From positions 1-22,837 of IMG/VR virus record IMGVR_UViG_3300020445_000084: a DNA stretch of 22,837 nucleotides; one strand, given 5' to 3'. Both the position numbers and the translations under genes were made by a program. The notes beneath the pieces were generated by a model that was not told the DNA's origin, searched no databases, and was given only the letters and a program-made list of their open reading frames with translations. This DNA comes from a virus. The first letter of the stretch is position 1, and the number at the start of each line of letters is the position of its first letter. Shown here piece by piece: positions 1 through 7,360 of the stretch.

Positions 1-134
1 CAACCCTTTTAGACATAGGGGATGATTTTAGTTATAAAGATAGGAAGAATTTTACTTTACAACACTTTTTAGAAAGAATCAACATATACAATGAAGAACA
101 ATTTGAATACGAAATAGACACCTTAAAGATATAA
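1..134 (+). CDS. 3-prime end of an unidentified gene (partial)
   Basis: An open frame enters from the left edge, read from base 3, and ends at the TAA at 132-134. About 43 residues are visible, rich in charged and aromatic residues and ending EYEIDTLKI. The codon use (AT-rich, AGA for Arg) matches the downstream genes, so it is probably the real end of a coding region. No domain can be recognised in so short a piece and I assign no function. Its stop codon lies inside the TATAAATA late-promoter box of the next gene. Confidence 0.6.
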   Translation, partial: TLLDIGDDFSYKDRKNFTLQHFLERINIYNEEQFEYEIDTLKI

Positions 135-137
135 ATA
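130..137 (+). promoter_or_regulatory. T4-type late promoter box TATAAATA
   Basis: This is an exact match to the T4 late-promoter octamer, which is read by host RNA polymerase carrying gp55 (also in this window) and activated by the sliding clamp. The box ends 8 bases before the ATG at 146. With the usual T4 spacing the transcript would begin near 143, giving a leader of only a few bases. No -35 element is expected for this promoter class. Confidence 0.7.
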
Positions 138-145
138 GTAGAGTT

Positions 146-697
146 ATGACAGAATTAAATGAGAACACAACAAAAGTCATTAAATTATCTAACGGAGAAG
201 ATATTGTTTGTACTTGTATGCAAAGTCACAATACAGACAAGACCTCACCTATATTGAATATAGCTCAACCTTTAAAGATGCAAATTAAGAATAAAGTCAC
301 AAAGAAAGGGGTTGTTGAAGCTCTTACTTTATCTAGATGGTTGCAACCATTCACAGTAGATGAAAACTATCAATTAGAAAGAAGTAATATCGTTGCTATT
401 AGTGACGCGTCTTATGCACTGAATAACTATTATAACTTTATGTTAAACGCAATAAGTGAATCACCTGATAGTCTTCCACAAAAAGAAGATATTAAATTAA
501 AACAAAGATTCGGGTCACCAGAAGATATAGAGGATGTTGATTCAGAAGTAAGAGAGTTATTTGATAAGTATGTGGATGCTTTATCTAATGGTGGTAAGAA
601 GATAGATAAAACAGAAGAATTACAAGAAGAAATAAAAGAAGAAATAATGTCAGATGAAGACTTTGATAGTTTACCTATTTCAGATACTAAACATTAA
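146..697 (+). CDS. conserved phage protein, possible Sm-like (LSm/Hfq-type) fold
   Basis: A 183-residue protein of uncertain function. The N-terminal ~100 residues follow a pattern I recall from small Sm-like proteins of marine T4-like phages. They start with KLSNGEDIVC (residues 13-22), continue with a strand around ILNIAQPLKMQ, then a strand ending in a QPFT-type segment, an acidic/polar loop and NIVAISDASYALNNYY. The C-terminal ~80 residues are acidic and probably disordered (EEIKEEIMSDEDFDS), beyond the size of a bare Sm domain. If it is Sm-like it might bind RNA, but no experimental or sequence-search support is available here. A TATAAATA box directly upstream suggests late expression with an almost leaderless message. 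There is no clear Shine-Dalgarno sequence. The Sm assignment is inference. Confidence 0.75.
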   Translation: MTELNENTTKVIKLSNGEDIVCTCMQSHNTDKTSPILNIAQPLKMQIKNKVTKKGVVEALTLSRWLQPFTVDENYQLERSNIVAISDASYALNNYYNFMLNAISESPDSLPQKEDIKLKQRFGSPEDIEDVDSEVRELFDKYVDALSNGGKKIDKTEELQEEIKEEIMSDEDFDSLPISDTKH

Positions 698-738
698 CCA
701 CTCTAGAGTATATATTATTACCCCGTGAGGACAACAAT

Positions 739-767
739 ATTATAATCAATTAAACAAGATTTGTCAA
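739..767 (-). promoter_or_regulatory. minus-strand sigma70 promoter, perfect consensus
   Basis: Read on the minus strand, TTGACA (plus bases 762-767) is followed by exactly 17 bases and then TATAAT (plus bases 739-744). Both hexamers are perfect sigma70 consensus. Transcription would start near base 732 and run leftward, antisense to the gene at 146-697. I found no convincing minus-strand gene downstream, so any product would be an antisense or noncoding RNA. It sits back to back with the plus-strand promoter at 823. The decamer TTTGTCAAGG (760-769) is inverted as CCTTGACAAA (821-830), so the two promoters share their -35 region sequence. Confidence 0.55.
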
Positions 768-830
768 GGTTTATTTATAAAAAATAGCAAAAAAGTTTTT
801 TAGTTAAATTATGTTCTTTTCCTTGACAAA
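760..830. repeat. 10-bp inverted repeat containing the -35 elements of two divergent promoters
   Basis: TTTGTCAAGG at 760-769 is the exact reverse complement of CCTTGACAAA at 821-830, with 51 bases between the arms. The arms carry TTGACA on the minus and plus strand respectively. The spacer is AT-rich and includes an A6-G-T6 tract (789-801) that could bend DNA. The arrangement looks like a divergent control region. A replication-related role is possible but not shown. Confidence 0.6.
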
Positions 831-851
831 ATATGTATAACCTAGTACCAT
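823..851 (+). promoter_or_regulatory. sigma70-like promoter for the gp55-gp47-gp46-def operon
   Basis: TTGACA (823-828) is followed by 17 bases and TACCAT (846-851, four of six consensus positions). The region resembles the promoters at 4796 and 7326: TTGACAAAA, then TGT, then ACCT in the spacer. The predicted +1, seven bases past the -10, is base 858, which is the A of the gp55 start codon. No Shine-Dalgarno sequence precedes that ATG, so the message may be leaderless. Confidence 0.5.
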
Positions 852-857
852 GCTAAC

Positions 858-1424
858 ATGTCAAAAAATAAAAAAAAGACCGCTCATTACATAGATAATT
901 CTGAATTTCTTCAGGCTATGAAAGATTGGAAATTAAAGTGTGAAGAAGCTGAAGAAGCGGGAGAAGAAAAACCACCTGTAACAAATTACATAGGTGAATG
1001 TTTTTTAAAGATTGCAAATGGATTATCATACAGACCTAACTTTATTAATTATACTTATCGTTCTGAAATGGTTTCTGATGGTATAGAAAACTGTTTACAA
1101 TATATTCATAACTTTAACCCAGATAAATCAAATAATCCTTTCGCATATTTTACACAGATTATATACTATGCATTTTTAAGAAGAATACAAAAAGAAAAGA
1201 AACAGTCACATATTAAGAATAAGATAATAGAAAAACAACAGTATGAAACTTTTACAACATTAGATGGTGATGATACTGTATATGATGTAAGAGGTTTTGA
1301 CCCAGACATAATGTTGCCAGAAGAAGATGTTTATAAAGTAAAGAAAAAAAATAAAACTACTCTACCATCAGGTCTAGAGGAATATATGACAGATAATAAA
1401 GATGAAGATAGCACTGATAACTGA
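858..1424 (+). CDS. 55: late-transcription sigma factor gp55
   Basis: Sigma-family subunit that directs host RNA polymerase to TATAAATA late promoters. The 188-residue length is close to T4 gp55 (185). The sequence aligns with my recollection of T4 gp55 along most of its length: an N-terminal YIDNSEFLQAMKDWK segment, a central MVSDGIENC...HNFNPDKSNNPFAYFTQ block (T4 has a similar MIADGIE...HNF...NPHAYITQ), and a basic RRIQKEKKQ helix. The C-terminus contains SGLEEYM near the end, in the place of T4's SLDFLYE sliding-clamp-binding motif; clamp binding is inferred. It is the first gene of a tightly packed operon, and its last 23 bases overlap gp47. The start at 858 has no ribosome-binding site and coincides with the predicted transcription start. 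Confidence 0.93.
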   Translation: MSKNKKKTAHYIDNSEFLQAMKDWKLKCEEAEEAGEEKPPVTNYIGECFLKIANGLSYRPNFINYTYRSEMVSDGIENCLQYIHNFNPDKSNNPFAYFTQIIYYAFLRRIQKEKKQSHIKNKIIEKQQYETFTTLDGDDTVYDVRGFDPDIMLPEEDVYKVKKKNKTTLPSGLEEYMTDNKDEDSTDN

Positions 1425-2466
1425 TACCCACTTCGGTGCCAGAAATGACAATGTAAATTTTAACGAATACTTTTATCAATTTTATGAAGGTATTTTTTTC
1501 CCATATCTACAACAAAATAATATTAAAACATGTATTCATTTAGGGGATTGTTTTGATAGAAGAAAGTATGCGTCATATCGTACTGTAAAAGATTTTAGAG
1601 AGAGATTTATATTACCTTTTCAACATTTAGGAATTGACTTACATATGTTAGTAGGTAATCATGATATCTATTATAAGAATACAAGTCAGGTAAATTCACT
1701 TACAGAAATATTAAAAGAAAGATATAACAATATTCATATTTACGAAGATGCAACAGAAGTAGAATTTGATGGTCTTCCAATATTACTTATGCCTTGGATT
1801 AATCAATCAAATGAAATTTATGCAGAAGGTATGATAGATGAAACTAAAGCTGATGTATGTATGGGTCATTTAGAAATAAATGGTTTTCAAATGAATAAGA
1901 ATGTCATAGTTTCTAGCGGCGGCCGTGAAAAAGAATTCTTTAGAAAATTTGATACAGTTATGAGTGGACATTTTCATCATAAATCAGATGATGGTCAGAT
2001 ATATTATCTTGGTACACCTTATGAATTGTATTGGAATGATTGGCAAGACCAAAAAGGATTTCATATTTATGATACAGAAACTAAAACATTAGAAAGAATA
2101 TTAAATCCATATACTATACATGAGAAAATATATTATGATGATACAAAAGAAAATTATCAAGAACATGATATAACAAAGTATGCAAACAAATATGTTAAAC
2201 TTATTGTAGTCACGAAAAAAGATTTATATCAGTTTGATACATTTTTAGATAAATTATATGGAGCAGATGCTTTTGATATAAAAATTGTCGAAGATTTTTC
2301 AGATTTAGATGCAAGTTCAGTATCAGATGATGTAGCTAAAAACACAGAAGATACTGTCACACTATTAAATAGATATATTGATGATTTACAAATTAATTTA
2401 GATAAAGATAGATTAAAAACCCAAATGAAATCTCTATACACAGAGGCTCAAGACCTAGACTTATAA
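1402..2466 (+). CDS. 47: recombination endonuclease subunit gp47 (SbcD/Mre11-like)
   Basis: Catalytic calcineurin-like phosphoesterase subunit of the gp46/gp47 complex. It resects DNA ends for recombination-dependent replication and helps degrade host DNA. The 354 residues compare with about 339 in T4. The metal-binding motifs are all visible in order: DTH (8-10), GDCFDRR (48-54), GNHD (85-88), then MGHLEI and SGHFHH further on. The start at ATG 1402 is supported because the first beta strand, KIALITDTHF, begins right after it, which makes the 23-base overlap with gp55 real. The stop TAA shares its last base with the ATG of gp46, a typical coupling of the two subunits. No key residue is missing. 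Confidence 0.96.
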   Translation: MKIALITDTHFGARNDNVNFNEYFYQFYEGIFFPYLQQNNIKTCIHLGDCFDRRKYASYRTVKDFRERFILPFQHLGIDLHMLVGNHDIYYKNTSQVNSLTEILKERYNNIHIYEDATEVEFDGLPILLMPWINQSNEIYAEGMIDETKADVCMGHLEINGFQMNKNVIVSSGGREKEFFRKFDTVMSGHFHHKSDDGQIYYLGTPYELYWNDWQDQKGFHIYDTETKTLERILNPYTIHEKIYYDDTKENYQEHDITKYANKYVKLIVVTKKDLYQFDTFLDKLYGADAFDIKIVEDFSDLDASSVSDDVAKNTEDTVTLLNRYIDDLQINLDKDRLKTQMKSLYTEAQDLDL

Positions 2467-4178
2467 TGATAAAATTTGAAAAGGTTCGTTGGAAGAATTT
2501 TCTTTCAACAGGGAACCAATTTACAGAAATAGAATTAAATCGTAATGATACAACACTTATCATAGGTGAGAATGGAGCTGGTAAATCCACAGTTCTTGAT
2601 GCACTATGTTTTGCATTATTTGGAAAACCATTTCGTAGTATTAGTAAATCTCAATTAGTCAATACAGTTAATGCTATGGAAACTGTGGTTGAGATTGAGT
2701 TTAGTATTGCAAGTAGAAGATATAAAATTGTTCGTGGTATCAAACCAAATATATTTGAGATATGGCAAAACGATAAGATGTTAAATCAAGAAGCCAATAA
2801 TCGTGACTATCAAAAAATACTAGAACAACAAATACTTAAACTAAACTATCGTTCATTTACACAAGTTGTAATATTAGGTAGTTCAACCTTTGTACCATTT
2901 ATGCAACTAAAGGCAAAATTTAGGAGAGAGGTTGTTGAGGATTTATTAGATATCAAAATATTCTCAATAATGAATATGTTATTAAAACAAAGATTAAAAG
3001 ATTTAGTAGTTGAATTACAAGAAGTAGAATATAATTATAAGTTATGTAGTGAAAAGATAATTATGCAAGAAACTTATATTGAAGATATCAAAAAGAATAA
3101 AGATTTAATCATAAATGAAAAGAATGATAATTATCATCATAATTCATTAGAGTTAGATAAGAAAAAAAATGAAAAGAAAGAATTAGAAAGAATTAATAAG
3201 AATTTATTTGAATCAGTCACAGACCAGATTAGTATAGAATCAAAAGATGTAAAATTAAAAGACTTGCGTTCTACACTTACAGAAAAACAAAAAGAAAAAG
3301 ATAAGATGATTAAATTTTTTGAAGAACATGATGACTGCCCAGTTTGTGAACAAGATATACCTAAAGACTTTAAAACTAAAATGATAGATATCAAAAAAGG
3401 TGAATCGAATGAAATTGTAGATGGTCTTACAAAAATGGAAAAAGAATTAAGTAAAACTGAATTAAGATTAAATGAGATAAAAAAAGTCACAGGTAATATA
3501 CAAACCAATTCAATAGATATTGCAAGTTTAAATACATCTATACAAGAATTAGAAAAATGGAATATGAAAATAGATAATGAAATTACAGAATTAGAAAAGA
3601 GTACACTTAATAATTCTGATGAAGAAAAATTAAATACATTTAAAAAAGAATTTGATGATATTGAATTACAGAAGAAAAGTTTAAGAGAAGAAAAAAATTA
3701 TTCAGAAGCATCTAGAGCCATGTTGCAAGATACAGGTATTAAGACTAAAATTATTAAACAATATTTACCTATCATGAATCAGTTGATTAATAAGTATTTA
3801 GCGTCAATGGAATTTTATGTAAACTTTACTTTAGATGAAAATTTTATAGAAACAATAAAATCAAGATTTCGTGATAACTTTAATTATGATTCATTTAGTG
3901 AAGGTGAAAAAATGAGAATAGATTTAGCACTTTTATTTACATGGCGTGCAATTGCTAAAATGAAAAATAGTACAAATACAAATCTATTAATACTAGATGA
4001 AATATTTGACAGTTCATTAGATAGTGCAGGAACAGATGAGTTCCTAAAAATATTAAACACACTAGAAGGTGAGAATGTATTTGTGATAAGTCATAAACAA
4101 GATGTATTAGTGGACAAATTTAAACACACACTTAAATTTGAGAAGAATAAAAACTTTAGTAAGATGATATCAGCATGA
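2466..4178 (+). CDS. 46: recombination endonuclease subunit gp46 (SbcC/Rad50-like ATPase)
   Basis: ATPase partner of gp47 in the end-processing nuclease. At 570 residues it is close to T4 gp46 (560). Walker A is GENGAGKST (34-42). Two long charged coiled-coil segments, roughly 170-285 and 300-400, flank a zinc-hook CPVC motif (Cys291 and Cys294) where two molecules dimerise. The ABC signature FSEGEK lies at 477-482, Walker B LLILDE at 507-512, and the D-loop SSLDS follows. The layout is that of a compact Rad50 family member and it appears intact. Its ATG overlaps the gp47 stop by one base, and its own TGA overlaps the deformylase ATG (ATGA). Confidence 0.96.
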   Translation: MIKFEKVRWKNFLSTGNQFTEIELNRNDTTLIIGENGAGKSTVLDALCFALFGKPFRSISKSQLVNTVNAMETVVEIEFSIASRRYKIVRGIKPNIFEIWQNDKMLNQEANNRDYQKILEQQILKLNYRSFTQVVILGSSTFVPFMQLKAKFRREVVEDLLDIKIFSIMNMLLKQRLKDLVVELQEVEYNYKLCSEKIIMQETYIEDIKKNKDLIINEKNDNYHHNSLELDKKKNEKKELERINKNLFESVTDQISIESKDVKLKDLRSTLTEKQKEKDKMIKFFEEHDDCPVCEQDIPKDFKTKMIDIKKGESNEIVDGLTKMEKELSKTELRLNEIKKVTGNIQTNSIDIASLNTSIQELEKWNMKIDNEITELEKSTLNNSDEEKLNTFKKEFDDIELQKKSLREEKNYSEASRAMLQDTGIKTKIIKQYLPIMNQLINKYLASMEFYVNFTLDENFIETIKSRFRDNFNYDSFSEGEKMRIDLALLFTWRAIAKMKNSTNTNLLILDEIFDSSLDSAGTDEFLKILNTLEGENVFVISHKQDVLVDKFKHTLKFEKNKNFSKMISA

Positions 4179-4690
4179 GTGAAATTTCAAAATTAGTAGA
4201 ACCTAACAATCCTGCTTTATATGTTCGTTTAGAAGGTATAAGTAAAGAATGTGATAGAGAAAAAGTCAGACAAGATTTAATAGATTCTATGGAGCATTAT
4301 CAAGGAGTTGGTTTATCTGCAAATCAAATAGGTGTTATGGAAAGAGTTTTCATAATGTATGAAGATGTTGATACTAGAAAAATACTTACTGCTTTTAATC
4401 CTAAAATATTAGAAGTATCAAAAGAACAAGTATTAATAGATGAGGGTTGTTTATCATTCCCTGGTATATGGTTAAAGATAAAAAGGCCTTATGCAATCAA
4501 AGTTGAATTTGAAGATGAGAAAGGAAAGAAACATGAGAAAGAATTAGTTGGTTTACCATCTAGGGTATTTCAACATGAATATGACCATATGGAAGGTACA
4601 GACTTTACAAGACTTGCAAGTCCTTTAAAATTAGAAAGGGCAATCAAAAAATTGAACAAGAAACTTACTAAATTAAGAAAGTCCAAATGA
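4175..4690 (+). CDS. def: peptide deformylase
   Basis: Metalloenzyme that removes the formyl group from the N-terminal methionine of new proteins. All three family motifs are present in this 171-residue protein: GVGLSANQIG (44-53), EGCLS (90-94, Cys92 as metal ligand) and QHEYDHMEG, whose His134 and His138 are metal ligands and Glu135 the catalytic base. It keeps a charged C-terminal helix (KLERAIKKLNKKLTKLRK), unlike the shortest phage deformylases. The ATG overlaps the gp46 stop, so it is the last gene of the gp55-gp47-gp46 operon. Phage deformylases are known from marine T4-like phages, where they are thought to sustain turnover or maturation of host or phage proteins during infection. The exact target here is unknown. 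Confidence 0.95.
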   Translation: MSEISKLVEPNNPALYVRLEGISKECDREKVRQDLIDSMEHYQGVGLSANQIGVMERVFIMYEDVDTRKILTAFNPKILEVSKEQVLIDEGCLSFPGIWLKIKRPYAIKVEFEDEKGKKHEKELVGLPSRVFQHEYDHMEGTDFTRLASPLKLERAIKKLNKKLTKLRKSK

Positions 4691-4705
4691 GAATCATTCT
4701 CATTT
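4685..4705. promoter_or_regulatory. Fur-box-like palindrome 1
   Basis: A perfect inverted repeat with 10-base arms around a single central C. The core is TGAGAATcATTCTCA (4688-4702), a 7-1-7 arrangement differing from the classical Fur consensus TGATAATnATTATCA at one position per arm. It covers the deformylase stop codon and lies about 90 bases upstream of the promoter at 4796. As RNA it could fold into an 8-bp stem with a 5-base loop, but no U-run follows, so a terminator is less likely. Binding by a host Fur-family regulator is an inference. Confidence 0.55.
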
Positions 4706-4795
4706 AGTCTGTAAGTCATTGATATTGTTCACTTTTTGTACAATCTGATTTCTTAAAAACTTAAAAATCCTATATAAATCAATAACTTATAACCC

Positions 4796-4825
4796 TTGAC
4801 AAAACTTGTTTCGACCTGTTATACT
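4796..4825 (+). promoter_or_regulatory. sigma70-like promoter for the CobT/VWA gene
   Basis: TTGACA (4796-4801) is followed by 18 bases and TATACT (4820-4825). The stretch TTGACAAAACTTGT is identical to that at 7326, and ACCTGT recurs just before both -10 elements. The predicted start near 4832 leaves a leader of about 25 bases containing a weak GAGAG ribosome-binding site before ATG 4857. A near-match to the late box (TATAAATC, 4773-4780) lies upstream but is not a perfect octamer. Confidence 0.65.
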
Positions 4826-4856
4826 GGTTATGTAAAATCAAAAATCGAGAGAATTT

Positions 4857-7283
4857 ATGAGATATCAAAAAAATCAAAAAATCAAGTTAGATAATATCAA
4901 AGATAAATCAACATTAGTCAAATTATTGGCCGAAGAAGATTTATCTGTAATATATCAAAAAGTTCCTACTGCCAGTTTTAATGTAAAAACTAGGGTAGTC
5001 ACTTTACCTATTTGGAAAGATAAATCAGAAGATGTTGCAGATATGATGTCACTTCATGAAGTGGGTCATGCTTTAGAAACACCTGAAGATATGATGAAGA
5101 AAGGTGTAGATAAAGGAATCAAACATTCTTTCTTAAATGTTTTAGAAGATGTTAGAATTGAAAAAATGATTCAAGATAGATATCTTGGGTCAGTAAGAAT
5201 ATTTAAGAAAGCATATGATGAATTATTAGATAAAGACTTTTTCAATATTAAAGGAAAAGACTTATCAAAACTTAATCTGATTGATAGAATTAATATGCAT
5301 TATAAAAATGTACCAAATGTTCCTTTTCTTGATAAAGAACAAGAATGGGTTAAAAAAGCTAATGAAACTAAAACATCAGATGATGTTGTTAATTTAGCTG
5401 AAAAATTACAAGCTTGGATGAAAGCTCAACCTGAACAACAAGAATCAGATGATATGTTTTCTTTAGATTTAATAGAAGATGAAAATGGTGATATTGAAAT
5501 CGAAAGAGAAGGTGATAAAGATTCAAAAGAAAAAGATTCTGGTGATGAAAAATCAGATGAAGATTCAGATTCAGATTCAAAAGATGATTCAGATTCAGAT
5601 ACTGGTGAAAAATCAGAAGATGAAAGTAAGGATTCAAAAGATACAGAAAAAGATGATTCAGAAGAAGAAAGTAATACCAAACAGGGTAATGGAGCTGAAG
5701 GTGATGAAGATGTTGATGGTATATCTGCGAAAACAGATAAAAACATGAATAGAAGTATGAGAGAAAGCCTTGATGAAAATGCAACAGAAATTGAACATAT
5801 CAATATTCCTAAAGTTAATCTTGATGAGGCAATAATTGATTATAAAACAATTAATAAAGAATTGACAGAACATTATGGTTCTAGAGTAAGGGATGAAGAA
5901 GGTAAAAAATATATGGAATGGATTAAAAAAGATATTGTTAAATATCAAAAAGAACAAGCTCCTACAATTTCATATATGGTTAAAGAATTTGAAATGAAAA
6001 AAGCTGCAGACCAATATAAGAGAGCAACAATCTCTAAAACTGGTCAATTAAATATGGATAAACTACATAGTTATTCTTACAATGAAGACATATTCCTAAA
6101 AATGACTAACTTGCCAGGAGCAACGAATCATGGATTGGTTATGTTCGTTGATTGGTCAGGTTCTATGGCAGATAATTTCCATAATACTATTAAACAGACA
6201 TTGAATTTAGTTTGGTTCTGTAAAAGAGTGAATATTCCTTTTGAAGTTTACGGATTTACAAATGGATATAGTAAAAGAGATGATACTAATAAGAATATTG
6301 GAGCACAAAAACCAAAAGAAAATGATTTAATTGTAAATCAATGTACTTTACTGAATATGTTATCAAGTAGAGCTAATAAAAATGAATTTAATGAAGGTTT
6401 AATTAATTTATGGGCAATCAGTCATTATTATAATGAAAGATATGGTTCAGATTATTCGAATCAAGATGATGGTAAATATGTATATCCAATATACATACAC
6501 GAAAAATACAATTTACATAGTACACCATTAAATCATTCAATAATTTATGCAATGGATTTAATACCTAAATTTAAAAAAGATAATGGAATACAAAAAGTCC
6601 ATACAGTATTTTTAACTGATGGTTCAAGTAATAGTGTTGATAGTAAGTATGAATGGAATATGGATGATAATAGACCATATTCTGAAAGATATGATAAAGA
6701 TGGTTATAAAAAACCTTTACCAGATAATTATGAAGGTTCATATTCTAGAAAATCTTTCAAAGGTAGAGATACAAGGATTTCTCTTGTAGACCCGATTACT
6801 AAAAAGAAATGGTTGCAAAAACCAGAAGAAGATAGATATGATGAAGGTAAAATGATTTATGATAGATATGCGTTTTCATATGAACCACAAACGAATATCT
6901 TAATACAATTCTTGAAAGCAAGAGTACCAGATATGAATGTAGTAAACTTCTTTATTGCTGGTAGAAATAAATCAGGTACAATTCAAAGATATGATTTAGC
7001 ACATATTTTTGGATTAAATACCTACAATGATTCAGATATGGAAAAGATTAAAAGTATTCAAAAAGAGATTAAAAAGAATAATGTTGCAGTATGCACAACT
7101 CAAGCTTGGGATGAGCTATATGTTTTACCAGGTGGAGAAAAATTAAATACTTCGACAGATGATATGTCAGAAGTACAACCTGGAGCTAAAAAAGCAGAAT
7201 TGAAAAAGGCATTCAAAAAAATGTCCACAGGTAGAAAAATGAATAGACCACTGTTAAACAAGTTTATAGGAATGATTGCTTAA
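4857..7283 (+). CDS. CobT-like VWA protein with predicted metallopeptidase motif
   Basis: An 808-residue protein in three parts. An N-terminal region carries HEVGH (67-71) followed by NVLEDVRIE, the pattern of a zinc metallopeptidase-like domain. A middle stretch (about 205-285) is an extreme Asp/Ser/Glu/Lys low-complexity linker. The C-terminal von Willebrand A domain has an intact MIDAS start DWSGS (Asp432, Ser434, Ser436) and a later FLTDGSSNS. Acidic linker plus VWA is the plan of cobaltochelatase CobT and of MoxR-partner proteins. The next gene is the matching AAA+ partner. Marine phage homologues are often labelled CobT or peptidase. Whether the pair handles metal chelation or acts as a protein-remodelling machine cannot be told from sequence. 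The start follows a weak GAGAG site and a clear promoter; the stop overlaps Fur-like palindrome 2. Confidence 0.85.
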   Translation: MRYQKNQKIKLDNIKDKSTLVKLLAEEDLSVIYQKVPTASFNVKTRVVTLPIWKDKSEDVADMMSLHEVGHALETPEDMMKKGVDKGIKHSFLNVLEDVRIEKMIQDRYLGSVRIFKKAYDELLDKDFFNIKGKDLSKLNLIDRINMHYKNVPNVPFLDKEQEWVKKANETKTSDDVVNLAEKLQAWMKAQPEQQESDDMFSLDLIEDENGDIEIEREGDKDSKEKDSGDEKSDEDSDSDSKDDSDSDTGEKSEDESKDSKDTEKDDSEEESNTKQGNGAEGDEDVDGISAKTDKNMNRSMRESLDENATEIEHINIPKVNLDEAIIDYKTINKELTEHYGSRVRDEEGKKYMEWIKKDIVKYQKEQAPTISYMVKEFEMKKAADQYKRATISKTGQLNMDKLHSYSYNEDIFLKMTNLPGATNHGLVMFVDWSGSMADNFHNTIKQTLNLVWFCKRVNIPFEVYGFTNGYSKRDDTNKNIGAQKPKENDLIVNQCTLLNMLSSRANKNEFNEGLINLWAISHYYNERYGSDYSNQDDGKYVYPIYIHEKYNLHSTPLNHSIIYAMDLIPKFKKDNGIQKVHTVFLTDGSSNSVDSKYEWNMDDNRPYSERYDKDGYKKPLPDNYEGSYSRKSFKGRDTRISLVDPITKKKWLQKPEEDRYDEGKMIYDRYAFSYEPQTNILIQFLKARVPDMNVVNFFIAGRNKSGTIQRYDLAHIFGLNTYNDSDMEKIKSIQKEIKKNNVAVCTTQAWDELYVLPGGEKLNTSTDDMSEVQPGAKKAELKKAFKKMSTGRKMNRPLLNKFIGMIA

Positions 7284-7298
7284 TGAGAATCATTCTCA
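7284..7298. promoter_or_regulatory. Fur-box-like palindrome 2
   Basis: TGAGAATcATTCTCA is a perfect 7-1-7 inverted repeat identical in its 15-base core to palindrome 1. It begins directly after the CobT-like stop codon and ends 27 bases before the -35 element at 7326, a position where a regulator could affect the CobS-like gene promoter. The Fur-family assignment rests on resemblance only. Confidence 0.55.
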
Positions 7299-7325
7299 AC
7301 AAGAATTTATGGCAGAAATTGGGGG

Positions 7326-7354
7326 TTGACAAAACTTGTCCAACCTGTCATAAT
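7326..7354 (+). promoter_or_regulatory. sigma70-like promoter for the CobS-like gene
   Basis: TTGACA (7326-7331), 17 bases, CATAAT (7349-7354, five of six). It is preceded by a G5 run and shares TTGACAAAACTTGT and ACCTGT with the promoter at 4796. The predicted +1 is base 7361, which is the A of an ATG that opens a 34-codon ORF. The leader before the CobS-like start is about 100 bases and contains Fur-like palindrome 3. Confidence 0.7.
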
Positions 7355-7360
7355 GGTAGT

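Noticed and set aside
4685-4705. Fur-like palindrome 1 as a rho-independent terminator of the deformylase operon
   Set aside because: The stem is AT-rich, the loop overlaps the arms' centre and there is no following T-run, and its core is repeated where a terminator would make no sense (before and inside the next leader).
4773-4780. TATAAATC as a late promoter for the CobT-like gene
   Set aside because: The last base departs from the octamer and a much better sigma70 promoter follows; kept only as a remark.
5389-5957. Several minus-strand and alternate-frame ORFs in the middle of the CobT-like gene
   Set aside because: They are shadows of the repetitive Asp/Ser/Glu/Lys-coding stretch, low in complexity and without plausible start signals.
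7283-7360. Upstream part of a 60-codon ORF starting directly at the CobT-like stop, including a CPTC motif
   Set aside because: This stretch covers Fur-like palindrome 2 and the promoter at 7326; the cysteines come from the promoter spacer. Only the part from 7361 is kept, with low confidence.
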